From: an uncultured Sulfitobacter sp.
GTDB lineage: Bacteria > Pseudomonadota > Alphaproteobacteria > Rhodobacterales > Rhodobacteraceae
Assembly: GCF_947500075.1 (NCBI RefSeq)
Contig: NZ_CANMQS010000005.1
Coordinates: forward strand, 1-64,000
Reading direction: 5' to 3'
Length of the DNA stretch: 64,000 nucleotides
Each line of letters opens with the position of its first letter. Position 1 is the first letter of the stretch. A program made the translations under genes and the position numbers. This document shows, piece after piece, positions 19,866-27,827 of the stretch. The notes under the pieces were generated by a model. That model did not search any database and was not told the origin of the DNA. It saw nothing but the letters and a program-made list of their open reading frames with translations.

Positions 19866-20759
19866 TCATGGTTTGAAGGCAAACACGCCTATCGACACGG
19901 CTTCCAGCAAGGCGGTTTGCGTTGCGCGGACAAGGCCGGCCTTTGGCCCGTCCGCTCGGCTGACCAGACCGACGACGCGACGCGGGCTGTTTTCTCCAAG
20001 CGGGATCGTTTTTAACGGCAAGCTGCTTTGTTCGACGATGCACCTTTGCGGGACAATTGAAATGCCAAGCCGCGCTGCAACCATGCTTGAAATCGCTTCC
20101 AGTCCATCAAGCTCCATCGCGTCGTTTACAACGATCCCTTCGTGCTGCAACTAGGCCTCGATCTGCCGACCGACAACAGCGTCCCGGTTGAACCGGATGA
20201 AGGGGTTGTCGCGGAGCAGGTCGTGCGGTGACCGATCTTCCGTACCGTCCGCCACCAACAGGACAAGATCCTCTTTCGCAATGCTTGAGAAAGCCATCGT
20301 TTTGGGCAGAACCGGTGGGCGAGAGACGATTGCTGCGTGGATCTGGCCGCGCTCAAGCTGCAACAACAGTTGATTTGAGAGGCCGGGAACAATGCGTACC
20401 CGGATGCCGGGATGCTGGATCTTGAGCCGTGACAGGGCAAGCGGCACCAACCCGGTCAATGTCGTTGGCACGGCGCCCAGAACCAGCTCTCCTGACATGT
20501 CATCCTGCGCACCGAGCTTGTCCGGCAGGCCATCATAGTGCGACAGCAACGCGAACGCCTCATCAACCAGGGACAGGCCGGTCTCTGTCAGTTTTGGCGT
20601 TCGTTGAGCGCGGTCAAAAAGCTGTAGGTTCCACGTGTCTTCGAGGTGTCGCATTTGTTGGCTGACGGCGGCAGGTGTGAGGTTCACAGCATCCGCCGCG
20701 GCGCGAAAGCTACCGTGGCGGTGAACAGCAAGCAGCGTCCGGAACGCGCGAATACTCAT
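19866..20759 (-). pseudogene. LysR-type regulator interrupted by an in-frame amber codon
   Basis: Reading from ATG 20759 gives a LysR winged-helix domain (RHGSFRAAADAVNLTPAAVSQQ) and the first half of the effector domain, then TAG at 20151-20153. The same frame continues without a gap as the second half of the effector domain (VVNDAMELDGLEAISSMVAARLGISIVPQ) to 19866. The total of 298 codons is a normal LysR length. One TGG-to-TAG change would explain it, since Trp is common at this point before LQxEG. The gene is divergent from a TauD-like dioxygenase and was probably its regulator. Readthrough or sequencing error are alternatives. Confidence 0.8.
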
Positions 20760-20917
20760 TTTCTGTAGCTTTTCTCTTCCATCGGGGCCTGCTGACCATC
20801 TTAGGGGGTAAATTTTTGTGAATGATAGATCAAATATTTATCGTTTTTAGTGAATATTTTTTACCATTAGCATGGGGTCTGACATGAAATGCGATAGCAG
20901 AAAGATCAGAGGTCCTG
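20760..20917. promoter_or_regulatory. AT-rich divergent promoter region (LysR / dioxygenase)
   Basis: This 158-bp spacer is strikingly AT-rich against its GC-rich flanks. It contains aaatatt (20832-20838) and aatattt (20853-20859) as inverted arms 14 nt apart. LysR regulators commonly bind such divergent spacers. No single -35/-10 pair stands out. Confidence 0.4.
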
Positions 20918-21766
20918 ATGGTTGCGCCAAAGACGAACGACTACAAATTGATCGCCGCAAAACCCTTTGCGCCAAATCTCGGGGCGGAGGTGTATGGGGT
21001 CGATCTCAGCCAGCCCGTGCCGGATGCCCAATTTGCCGAGATAAAGGATGCTTTTGCGCGCTATCAGGTCCTGTTCTTCAAGGATCAGAAGGAAATCCCA
21101 CCGGAACAGCATATTGCCTTTGGCAAACGCTTTGGGCCATTGCACGCCCACCCTGCGGCGCCCACGATGGATGGTTATCCTGAGATATTTGAAATCCACG
21201 CGACAAAGGATTCAAAAGTCGCAAATGGGGAGTTCTGGCATTCTGATGTCTCATGTGATGAGACACCGCCGCTTGGCACCATGCTTCAGATCCATATCGC
21301 ACCGCCATGTGGGGGTGATACGATGTTCAGCGATATGTATGCCGCCTATGATGATCTGTCCGAGCCGTTGAAGAAGATGCTTGGTGGGCTGTCGGCGCTT
21401 CACAGCTCGGAGCATATCTACAAAGGGCGCTACAGCGACCGTGGTCAGAAAGATGCCGATATTGACTGCCCCCAGGCGGTGCATCCAATCGTGCGCACGC
21501 ATCCGGAGACGGGCCGTAAATCGCTGTTCGTCAACCGCACGTTCACAACCAAGATTCTGGGTCTTTCAGACAGCGAGAGTAAGGCCATACTGAACATGCT
21601 TTTTGAGCATGCAGAGCAGATCACCTATCAGATCCGGTTTCGATGGACCCTGAACGACATGGCATTTTGGGACAACCGCTGTTGCATGCATCGCGCAATC
21701 TGGGACTATTGGCCAGCAGAGCGGAAGGGCAGGCGGGTCACTGTCAAAGGCGACCGGCCAGTCTGA
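20918..21766 (+). CDS. TauD/TfdA-family 2-oxoglutarate-dependent dioxygenase
   Basis: 282 residues from ATG 20918. The iron-binding facial triad is visible as HSD in GEFWHSDVSC (about residue 110) and the distal His in NRCCMHRAIWDY. The arginine that anchors 2-oxoglutarate lies in the following KGRRVTVKG. Family members hydroxylate and cleave sulfonates, aryloxy acids or amino-acid derivatives, using O2 and 2-oxoglutarate. The substrate here is unknown. It is followed 54 bp later by a zinc alcohol dehydrogenase that could oxidise its product, and it is divergent from a broken LysR gene. Confidence 0.88.
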   Translation: MVAPKTNDYKLIAAKPFAPNLGAEVYGVDLSQPVPDAQFAEIKDAFARYQVLFFKDQKEIPPEQHIAFGKRFGPLHAHPAAPTMDGYPEIFEIHATKDSKVANGEFWHSDVSCDETPPLGTMLQIHIAPPCGGDTMFSDMYAAYDDLSEPLKKMLGGLSALHSSEHIYKGRYSDRGQKDADIDCPQAVHPIVRTHPETGRKSLFVNRTFTTKILGLSDSESKAILNMLFEHAEQITYQIRFRWTLNDMAFWDNRCCMHRAIWDYWPAERKGRRVTVKGDRPV

Positions 21767-21820
21767 ACGGTCCATTACATCGGGCGCAATCGAAAGCCAC
21801 AGGGCTAAGGGAACAAGAAC

Positions 21821-22855
21821 ATGCGGGCAGCTGTTGTCAGAGAGTTCAATCAAGACCTTTCCATTGAAACACTCCCCGATCCGTCCTGTCCTGACAACGG
21901 CGTTGTGCTTGAGGTCGAGGCCTGCGGGGTGTGTCGGTCAGACTATCATGGATGGACCGGCGCGCATCCCAAGGTGCAGAACGGCTCGATCCTTGGCCAT
22001 GAATACTGCGGTACGGTGGTTGCTGCCGGCCCGCTTGCACGGCATAAAATCGGTGATCGGCTGATCGCGCCATTTATCCTTGGTTGTGGTCGTTGTGATG
22101 CGTGCGAGACGGGGGTCTCAAACACCTGCGCTCACCAGATCGTTCCGGGATTTGGCACGCCCGGGGCATATGCCGAGTTTGTTGCAGTGCCCTTCGACCA
22201 CAATCTTGTGCACCTGCCTGACACCCTGTCCCCGGCATTGGCCGCAGGGCTCGGATGTCGCGTGACGACAGCATGGCATGCCCTGACGGACCGGGCTGAC
22301 GTGAAAGCCGGAGAGTGGGTTGCGGTGCATGGCACGGGCGGCATCGGCCTGTCGGTCTTGCTGCTGGCCAAGATGCTGGGCGCGCGCGTTGTTGTCGTCG
22401 ACATCGTCGAAGAAAAACTGAGCCATGCAAAACAGCACGGGGCAGATGCCACGGTCAACGCAGCCGAAGTCGATGCGGCCGCCGCGATCCGCGAGATCAC
22501 CGGCGGTGGTGCGCAGGTCTCCATTGAGGCGCTGGGGGTCGAGGCGACGACAAACGCCTCAGTTGAGTGCCTTGCAACGCTCGGTCGGCATGTACAGGTG
22601 GGGATGCCCTCCGGTGATGGCCGGATGGAGGTCAACATGCGGGCGATCTATGCAAAGCAGCTTGCCTTTTTCGGCACACGCGGCATGCCGTCGTGGAAGT
22701 ACCCGCGTCTGCTGGGCATGATCGAGCGCGGCGAGGTTGATATCCGGCCAATGGTGGCAAGGGAGGTCCGGCTCAGTCAGACAAGCGCGGAGTTGCGTGC
22801 CATGCACGGACCGACCCCTCCCGGAACGGCGGTGATTATGGACTTTCAGAGCTAG
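21821..22855 (+). CDS. Zinc-dependent alcohol dehydrogenase
   Basis: 344 residues from ATG 21821. This is a medium-chain dehydrogenase/reductase: the catalytic zinc ligands lie in EACGVCRSD and GHEYCG, and the structural-zinc cysteines in CGRCDACETGVSNTC. The Rossmann nucleotide site is GTGGIGLSVLLLAK, followed by VVVVD, whose Asp favours NAD. It probably forms a unit with the upstream dioxygenase. The specific alcohol is unknown. Confidence 0.9.
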   Translation: MRAAVVREFNQDLSIETLPDPSCPDNGVVLEVEACGVCRSDYHGWTGAHPKVQNGSILGHEYCGTVVAAGPLARHKIGDRLIAPFILGCGRCDACETGVSNTCAHQIVPGFGTPGAYAEFVAVPFDHNLVHLPDTLSPALAAGLGCRVTTAWHALTDRADVKAGEWVAVHGTGGIGLSVLLLAKMLGARVVVVDIVEEKLSHAKQHGADATVNAAEVDAAAAIREITGGGAQVSIEALGVEATTNASVECLATLGRHVQVGMPSGDGRMEVNMRAIYAKQLAFFGTRGMPSWKYPRLLGMIERGEVDIRPMVAREVRLSQTSAELRAMHGPTPPGTAVIMDFQS

Positions 22856-22923
22856 GCGCAGAAGCCGTTACAATGGCGGGCGCCGGGTATTGGGAAGACC
22901 ACGCGCTTGGCAGCGTAGGCTCT

Positions 22924-23946
22924 CTATACCAGCCACTCAAACAGATACCCCGCTGCCAGCGAACCCAGAACAGCCAAGACGAGATACAGGATGAACGGTT
23001 TCACTTTCAGGACCGGAGCAATTGCCAAGGCTCCCCAGATGCTGACAACACCGCCTGAGATCAAAAAGGCCATGGCAGCACCGTCTGACATCCCGTTTTC
23101 AATCAGACCGCGGGTCAAGGGAAGTGCGGCGTATCCATCGATATAGGCGGGTGCTCCGACAAAAACGGCTGCGGGTATGGCCCACCATTGATCCTCCCCG
23201 ACATATGCGGCGAGCGATCCCGGCGTGAGCGCAGCATTCAGCGCATATTCGGCCGTGAATGCAGGGATCAGGCAAATCAGGATCAGCCGCGTCGTTGCCC
23301 AGAATTGTGCGCTGAACGACTGCCGTCGCGCCGCCGTTCTCCAAACCCATGGGTCGAAAGTCTGAGCCGCGCCACAGCGTTCAGCACTCAGCTGGCGCGC
23401 CAGTCCGTTGTCACGAAGCGCGTTCAACGCCCAATGTGTCTTGGCGAACAATCCAGTGATCGCGCCGCCAAAGACACCCAAACCAAAAGCCGCGAGCGTC
23501 TTGCCAATCGCAAAGCTCAGACCAAGGGTCGCGGCCGTCGTCGCAAGCATCGCTGGGTCTGTGATCGGGGATGACAACCAGAATGCCATAATCGGGGCCA
23601 GCGGAACCCCCGCTGCCAAAAGCCCGGCCATCAATGGCAATACCGTTACGCCACAGACGGGCGTAATCGCGCCAATCAAAGACGCGGCTACCACCGTTCG
23701 CAGCGTCTTGCCCTCGAACGCGCCGGCGATGTGGGCATCTGCGCCGCTGGCGATGATCCACGCCGCCAGAAGAATGCCCGGAATGACGATTGGCGCAACG
23801 ACGACCAAACCCCACAGAACGAAATTCGCCGCATTCCATGCGTGTTCCGGCCAAGCAAAGCCGATACCCGTCATCAGGCAAATGCATATGCCCCAAAGTA
23901 CATATGTCTTGTTGGACCGTCGGGGGGCAATTGCCTGATCGGACAT
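22924..23946 (-). CDS. UPF0718/ArsP-like permease
   Basis: 340 residues from ATG 23946, preceded by GAGGAG. It has about eight to ten membrane segments in two related halves. The hallmark segments are ITPVCGVTVLPLMAGLLAAG followed by SSPITDPAM in the first half, and GAPAYIDGYAALPL then FLISGGVVSIWG in the second. This matches the COG0701/DUF318 permease family, which includes the organoarsenical exporter ArsP. The Cys in TPVCG is conserved in the family. It is divergent from a LysR regulator and about 3 kb from an ars operon, so a link to metalloid export is possible but unproven. Confidence 0.78.
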   Translation of the reverse strand: MSDQAIAPRRSNKTYVLWGICICLMTGIGFAWPEHAWNAANFVLWGLVVVAPIVIPGILLAAWIIASGADAHIAGAFEGKTLRTVVAASLIGAITPVCGVTVLPLMAGLLAAGVPLAPIMAFWLSSPITDPAMLATTAATLGLSFAIGKTLAAFGLGVFGGAITGLFAKTHWALNALRDNGLARQLSAERCGAAQTFDPWVWRTAARRQSFSAQFWATTRLILICLIPAFTAEYALNAALTPGSLAAYVGEDQWWAIPAAVFVGAPAYIDGYAALPLTRGLIENGMSDGAAMAFLISGGVVSIWGALAIAPVLKVKPFILYLVLAVLGSLAAGYLFEWLV

Positions 23947-24031
23947 TGGAAACTCCTCTGACCTTGAAAATTAGCGATCAGCGTGACATCTGTGAAACGA
24001 ATAGTTTCAATTTTTGGTATCGGAAAAACTG

Positions 24032-24889
24032 ATGGACCACCTGGACAGCGATTTGCTGCGCACGTTCGTCGCCGTAACTCAAGCAGGCAGTGTCACAGAT
24101 GGTGCTGCGCGCATCCATCGGTCCCAATCGGCCACCAGTCTTCAAATCAAACGTCTCGAAGGCATCATCGGGCAACCCGTCTTTGAACGGCATGGGCGCG
24201 GCGTTGTCCTGAGCGACGCGGGCCGACAGTTGCTGCCCGTAGCACTGGAGGTTACCGCACGCCTTGACACCGTGTTGCGAGACATCTCCCAAAACACTGT
24301 AGTGGGGAAATTACGTGTGGGTATTCCTGACGATCACGGCCGGGCCAAGCTGGCGGACATCCTCGCGTCCTTTACCCGCCACCACCCCAAAGTCGAGTTG
24401 GATGTGACCTGCGCTTTAAGCACACATTTCCCCGATGCGCTGGACAAGGGAGTGCTGGACCTTGCGATTTATGAGGTGGAAACTCCGAAAGAACATGAAG
24501 AGGTGTTGATTGAGGATCCGACCTGCTGGGTGTCGTCTGCACATCGGGATTTCCCTGCTTCTGGTTGCCTGCCCGTGGCTCTGTTTGATCACACGTGCTG
24601 GTGGCGTGACGCCGCAATCGCTTCGCTGACAGCCCGTGGAAAGCCATACCGCATCGTCTATTCCAGCCAAAGCGTCTCGGGCGTCATCGCAGCAGTTGAA
24701 GCCGGGATCGCTGTTGGCCTGCTTGGTCGCTCCTCGTTGCACGTCGGCCTGTCGGTCATGGGCAAGTCTCATGGCTTTGGGGGGACGCCTGCCTCCAAGC
24801 TGGTGATGGCGGCACAGGGGTCACAGGAGACCCCGCAGAGGAATGCGATGAAAGCAGCCATCCGCGCTGCGTTCTTGAACGCAGTCTAG
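24032..24889 (+). CDS. LysR-family transcriptional regulator
   Basis: 285 residues from ATG 24032 (an in-frame TTG 18 bp upstream is less likely). The N-terminal winged helix-turn-helix (LRTFVAVTQAGSVTDGAARIHRSQSATS) is clear, and the C-terminal effector domain is of ordinary length. It is divergent from the UPF0718 permease gene with an 85-bp spacer, so it probably controls that permease. The inducer is unknown. Confidence 0.88.
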   Translation: MDHLDSDLLRTFVAVTQAGSVTDGAARIHRSQSATSLQIKRLEGIIGQPVFERHGRGVVLSDAGRQLLPVALEVTARLDTVLRDISQNTVVGKLRVGIPDDHGRAKLADILASFTRHHPKVELDVTCALSTHFPDALDKGVLDLAIYEVETPKEHEEVLIEDPTCWVSSAHRDFPASGCLPVALFDHTCWWRDAAIASLTARGKPYRIVYSSQSVSGVIAAVEAGIAVGLLGRSSLHVGLSVMGKSHGFGGTPASKLVMAAQGSQETPQRNAMKAAIRAAFLNAV

Positions 24890-25045
24890 ATCAATGGCCC
24901 TGCGTGCACCTTGCAGCATGCGTCAAACAAGGCTTTCCCGACATTTTGGTTCCATTCGCCAAACCCATGTCCGGCGCGCAGCGACCACCAGACTTCGCCT
25001 GTAGGGCCGCGAAGAATGCCGCACCGTAGGGGAGACATCTGTGCA

Positions 25046-26002
25046 CTATAAACCGCGCAGCCGCACAAATTCCTGCTCGATCACTTCTTTACCCCACTGT
25101 GTGCCGGGTGTCTCATGGGCCAATGTGAAGCCGTGCTTTTCATATAGATGTCTCGCAGCCTCCAGACCCTTGAATGTCCACAGGCGTGTGCGATCAAAGG
25201 CGTTGTTGTCCACGAAGGACATCGCTTTTTTGATCAGAAGGCTTCCGATGCCCATGCCCTGCGCACGGGGGCTGACAATGAACCACCGCAGATGACTTGC
25301 CCCTTCGCCCAAATCCTCACCGTCGAGAGAGACTGACCCCAGCAGTTCGGCGCCCAGATAGGCAGAAAAGGTCGTGTTCAGAGGATTGTCGATGCGCCCC
25401 ATGAACTCCGACATTTCGGTTGCGACTTTCCGCTCGAAAACGGCGCCAAACCCATAGTTCTGTGCGTAGAAGGAAGCGTGCAAGTGCGCCACCGCCGCGA
25501 TGACGCCCGTGCAGTATCCTTCCCGCACGTCGATGTCCGGCACCCCACCTGTCACCCGTTCGCCTTCCCCGCTCAGAGACTGGGCAAACATCGAAAGACC
25601 CGCTTCAATCTGCGCAATATCGGGTGCTGACAGGGCATCCAAAGCGGAGCGAAGTTGCCGCCGCGCGAACTCTTCGATTTCGCTGAGCAGGTTTTTCCCA
25701 ACCTGCGTTAACAAAAGAACGCGGTATCGTCTATCAACAGGGTCAGGTCCCACCTCGATCAGACCGTCGGTTTCCAGCTTTTGAACAAGGCGGCTGATAC
25801 TGGACTTTTTCAGGTGCAACATTGCGCCGAGTTCGCTTGCATTGGTCACTGTGCCATATCCAAGCTCAATGATTGTATGCACTGCCGATGGGGACAATGA
25901 GGTGCCAGCCAGTCCCTTCTCCATAAACCCAAGCTCGCGCACGATATGCCGTGAAACGGCGCGCAGCTTGTCGATGCGGTGTGTTGTGAGGGTCTGATTC
26001 AT
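25046..26002 (-). CDS. MarR-type regulator fused to a GNAT acetyltransferase
   Basis: 318 residues from ATG 26002. Residues about 1-145 form a MarR winged helix (SELGAMLHLKKSSISRLVQKLE recognition region and the DPVDRRYRVLLLT wing). Residues about 165-318 form a GNAT domain with the acetyl-CoA loop SPRAQGMGIGSLLIKKA and the EKHGFTLAHE end. MarR-GNAT fusions are a known family whose acetyl acceptors are mostly unknown. The gene stands alone between a LysR and the ars region. Two inverted repeats directly upstream are candidate operators, so autoregulation is likely. Confidence 0.87.
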   Translation of the reverse strand: MNQTLTTHRIDKLRAVSRHIVRELGFMEKGLAGTSLSPSAVHTIIELGYGTVTNASELGAMLHLKKSSISRLVQKLETDGLIEVGPDPVDRRYRVLLLTQVGKNLLSEIEEFARRQLRSALDALSAPDIAQIEAGLSMFAQSLSGEGERVTGGVPDIDVREGYCTGVIAAVAHLHASFYAQNYGFGAVFERKVATEMSEFMGRIDNPLNTTFSAYLGAELLGSVSLDGEDLGEGASHLRWFIVSPRAQGMGIGSLLIKKAMSFVDNNAFDRTRLWTFKGLEAARHLYEKHGFTLAHETPGTQWGKEVIEQEFVRLRGL

Positions 26003-26003
26003 G

Positions 26004-26018
26004 GTTGTATAATGCAAC
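26004..26018. promoter_or_regulatory. Candidate MarR operator next to the start codon
   Basis: gttgtataatgcaac is a near-perfect palindrome (arms gttgta/tgcaac, one mismatch, centre taa) just 1 bp from the ATG of the MarR-GNAT gene. MarR proteins typically bind palindromes of this size overlapping their own promoter. Confidence 0.45.
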
Positions 26019-26032
26019 TAATATCATGAACC

Positions 26033-26054
26033 TGTCTAGTCAGGACACTAGACA
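26033..26054. promoter_or_regulatory. Second candidate operator (tgtctag-N8-ctagaca)
   Basis: Perfect 7-bp inverted arms with an 8-nt spacer lie 30 bp upstream of the MarR-GNAT start codon. One helical turn separates arm centres by about 15 bp, which suits a winged-helix dimer. Together with the site at 26004 this suggests two operator boxes. Confidence 0.5.
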
Positions 26055-26181
26055 TTTTAGACGCGCGCGGCAGCGCGTCGGTCTGGATGTTCAGGCTCAC
26101 TGCGGATCACCGCTGCAAGAGGGTGTGATGGCAGAGCAGGGGACGAGGTTGCTACGTCGGATCACACCATGAATGACCGCT

Positions 26182-26520
26182 TTAAGAAGTTTCCGTGCTA
26201 TCAAGCAAAGCGACAATTTCTGAGCAGTTTTTGATTTGTCCGCCGCAGCAGTCCGCTATCAAGAACTGAACGAGCGCATTCACACTTGAAAGATTTGCCG
26301 CGTAGTGGATTTCGCGTTGATGGCGTGTTGCCGTCAAGACGCCAGCGCGTCTGAGAACTGAGAGATGGCCTGAAAGTGTTGATGCTTTCGTGCCCAACTG
26401 CCGCGAGATTTCCAAGGCCGGCAATCCTTTTGGGCCGACCCTGACCAGCAGGCGGAACGTTTCCAGGCGCGTTGGTTGTGCAAGGGCCGCAAAGGCCTCA
26501 ATGGCATTAGCTTGTTCCAT
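26182..26520 (-). CDS. arsR: ArsR-family metalloid-responsive repressor
   Basis: 112 residues from ATG 26520. It has an ArsR/SmtB winged helix (KASTLSGHLSVLRRAGVLTATRHQREIHY). A C-terminal cysteine cluster, Cys91-Cys92 and Cys99 (DCCGGQIKNCS), resembles the three-cysteine As(III) site near the C-terminus of Acidithiobacillus ferrooxidans ArsR. It lacks the helix-3 CVC site of plasmid R773 ArsR. It should repress until As(III) or a trivalent organoarsenical binds. It is divergent from an operon ending in arsH and has a palindrome directly upstream of its start. Confidence 0.85.
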   Translation of the reverse strand: MEQANAIEAFAALAQPTRLETFRLLVRVGPKGLPALEISRQLGTKASTLSGHLSVLRRAGVLTATRHQREIHYAANLSSVNALVQFLIADCCGGQIKNCSEIVALLDSTETS

Positions 26521-26522
26521 AA

Positions 26523-26546
26523 TTCGTTATTGCCCGAATTAACGAA
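26523..26546. promoter_or_regulatory. Candidate ArsR operator
   Basis: ttcgtta (26523-26529) and taacgaa (26540-26546) are perfect inverted 7-bp arms with a 10-nt spacer. They start 2 bp upstream of the arsR ATG and end 2 bp before a consensus ttgaca. ArsR dimers bind such AT-rich palindromes, and this position would block both divergent promoters. Confidence 0.6.
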
Positions 26547-26548
26547 GC

Positions 26549-26577
26549 TTGACAAGATTTCCCCTCTGATCTAGCCA
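26549..26577 (+). promoter_or_regulatory. Candidate promoter of the ars operon
   Basis: A perfect -35 box ttgaca (26549-26554) is followed after 17 bp by tagcca (26572-26577), a poor -10. It abuts the ArsR palindrome, as expected for a repressible promoter, and lies about 45 bp upstream of the first structural gene. Confidence 0.4.
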
Positions 26578-26622
26578 AATAATACTTCGGTGTTTGCCGA
26601 ATTGATATGGGGAAACATCTGG

Positions 26623-27642
26623 ATGTCTGGAACATCGATTTCGTCTGAAGTTGATTTTGATGTCTGCGGCAAGCAGTCGGGGTTTCTCCGCGTTCCGCAC
26701 TCCGTTCATCGCTCGGCCTATGGCTGGATTCCTCTTCCGATAACCGTCATCAACAACGGCGACGGTCCGACGCTGGTTTTGATGGCGGGAAATCATGGCG
26801 ATGAGTACGAAGGCCAAATCGCGGTATCGAACCTCGCGCGGGAGCTGGAGGCTGCCGACATTCGCGGGCGGCTGATCTTGCTGCCGATGGTGAATGCCCC
26901 TGCGGCACAGGCCGGATTGCGCACATCGCCGGTTGATGACGGGAACCTCAACCGGCTGTTTCCCGGCGACGCGCGTGGCAATCCGACCGCAATGATCGCG
27001 CATTACGTTGAAGAGGTCTTGATGCCATTGGCCGACTACGCGGTTGATCTCCATTCGGGTGGCAGCTCTCTTTTCTATCCGCCGACGCTGTTGCGCGGAA
27101 CCGGCCATAGTGCTGAGGAGACGGAGGCTCTGATCAACCTCCAGGATGCGTTTGATTTGCCTTATGCTTGGGTTTTTACCAGTGGCGGTGGTCGCAGCAG
27201 CACGGCGCGCACGGCGATGGGGGCCGCCAACCGGAAGGGTGTGATCAACGTCATGGCCGAGCTTGGCGGAGGAGGTGAGGTCACGCCTGATATCCTCAAG
27301 CGCACCGAACGGGGCCTGCGCCGCATCCTGCATCGTCTTGGGATGCTGCCAGACTATACACCCGACGAGACGCGAGGCACGCGCGAGTTGAACGCCAAGG
27401 GGTCGGTTTTCGCCTACGCCGCAGGTCTGTTCGAGCCACTGAAATCCATTGGTGAGGACGTTGCCTTGGGCGAGCTTATCGGCTTGATCCATCATCCGGA
27501 CATGCCTGAAGCTGAACCGGACAGGATCACGTCACCTTATCAAGGGATTGCCCTGTGCAGACGCGCCATTGCGCAGGTCGTGCCGGGTGATGCCGTTTAT
27601 CAGATTGCTTCTGATGCCGAACCCCGGACAGATCAGGAATGA
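26623..27642 (+). CDS. Succinylglutamate desuccinylase/aspartoacylase-family deacylase
   Basis: 339 residues from ATG 26623, with GGGGAAA upstream; a GTG 33 bp earlier is less likely. It is an M14-like zinc amidohydrolase: ligands His and Glu lie in GNHGDEYEG (about residue 63) and the second His in DLHSGGSS (about 144). The sequence resembles DoeB-type N-acetyl-diaminobutyrate deacetylases of ectoine breakdown (VDFDxxGxQxGFL start, GNLNRLFPG). Here it is the first gene of an arsR-controlled operon, which is odd. It may remove an acyl group from an amino-acid-like substrate. Its stop overlaps the next ORF by ATGA. Confidence 0.8.
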   Translation: MSGTSISSEVDFDVCGKQSGFLRVPHSVHRSAYGWIPLPITVINNGDGPTLVLMAGNHGDEYEGQIAVSNLARELEAADIRGRLILLPMVNAPAAQAGLRTSPVDDGNLNRLFPGDARGNPTAMIAHYVEEVLMPLADYAVDLHSGGSSLFYPPTLLRGTGHSAEETEALINLQDAFDLPYAWVFTSGGGRSSTARTAMGAANRKGVINVMAELGGGGEVTPDILKRTERGLRRILHRLGMLPDYTPDETRGTRELNAKGSVFAYAAGLFEPLKSIGEDVALGELIGLIHHPDMPEAEPDRITSPYQGIALCRRAIAQVVPGDAVYQIASDAEPRTDQE

Positions 27643-27827
27643 GCGAGCCTGCCGTATCATTCACCAACTTTCACTCTGCTCAGGCTTCACTTGCGGGCGC
27701 GGTTGTTGGCCCTGCCGCAGTTCTGAATGGGCAGGCCCCAACAAAGAACAAGACAGTCGCAACCCTTATCACTGGCGGCAATATCGACCGCACGCAGGGC
27801 GCGGCGCTCACGGGAGACATGGAATGA
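27639..27827 (+). pseudogene. C-terminal remnant of a fold-II PLP ammonia-lyase
   Basis: 62 codons, opening with an ATG that overlaps the deacylase stop and ending by overlapping the aquaporin ATG. Residues about 14-50 (SLAGAVVGPAAVLNG, then KNKTVATLITGGNID) match the end of serine/threonine dehydratases, where the TGGN-like loop contacts the PLP phosphate. The catalytic lysine and the other ~270 residues are missing. This suggests an internal deletion of a EutB-like dehydratase gene, a common companion of doeB. Whether the short peptide is still made is unknown. Confidence 0.65.

Noticed and set aside
24886..25068. Small 60-residue minus-strand ORF after the MarR-GNAT gene
   Set aside because: It overlaps the MarR-GNAT 3' end in another frame, has no good ribosome site and shows no family I recognise.
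26623..27827. Ectoine/hydroxyectoine degradation operon (doeB-eutB)
   Set aside because: The deacylase and the dehydratase remnant fit this idea, but doeA, eutC and the transporter are missing and the operon faces arsR and ends in arsH. I keep it only as a possible origin.
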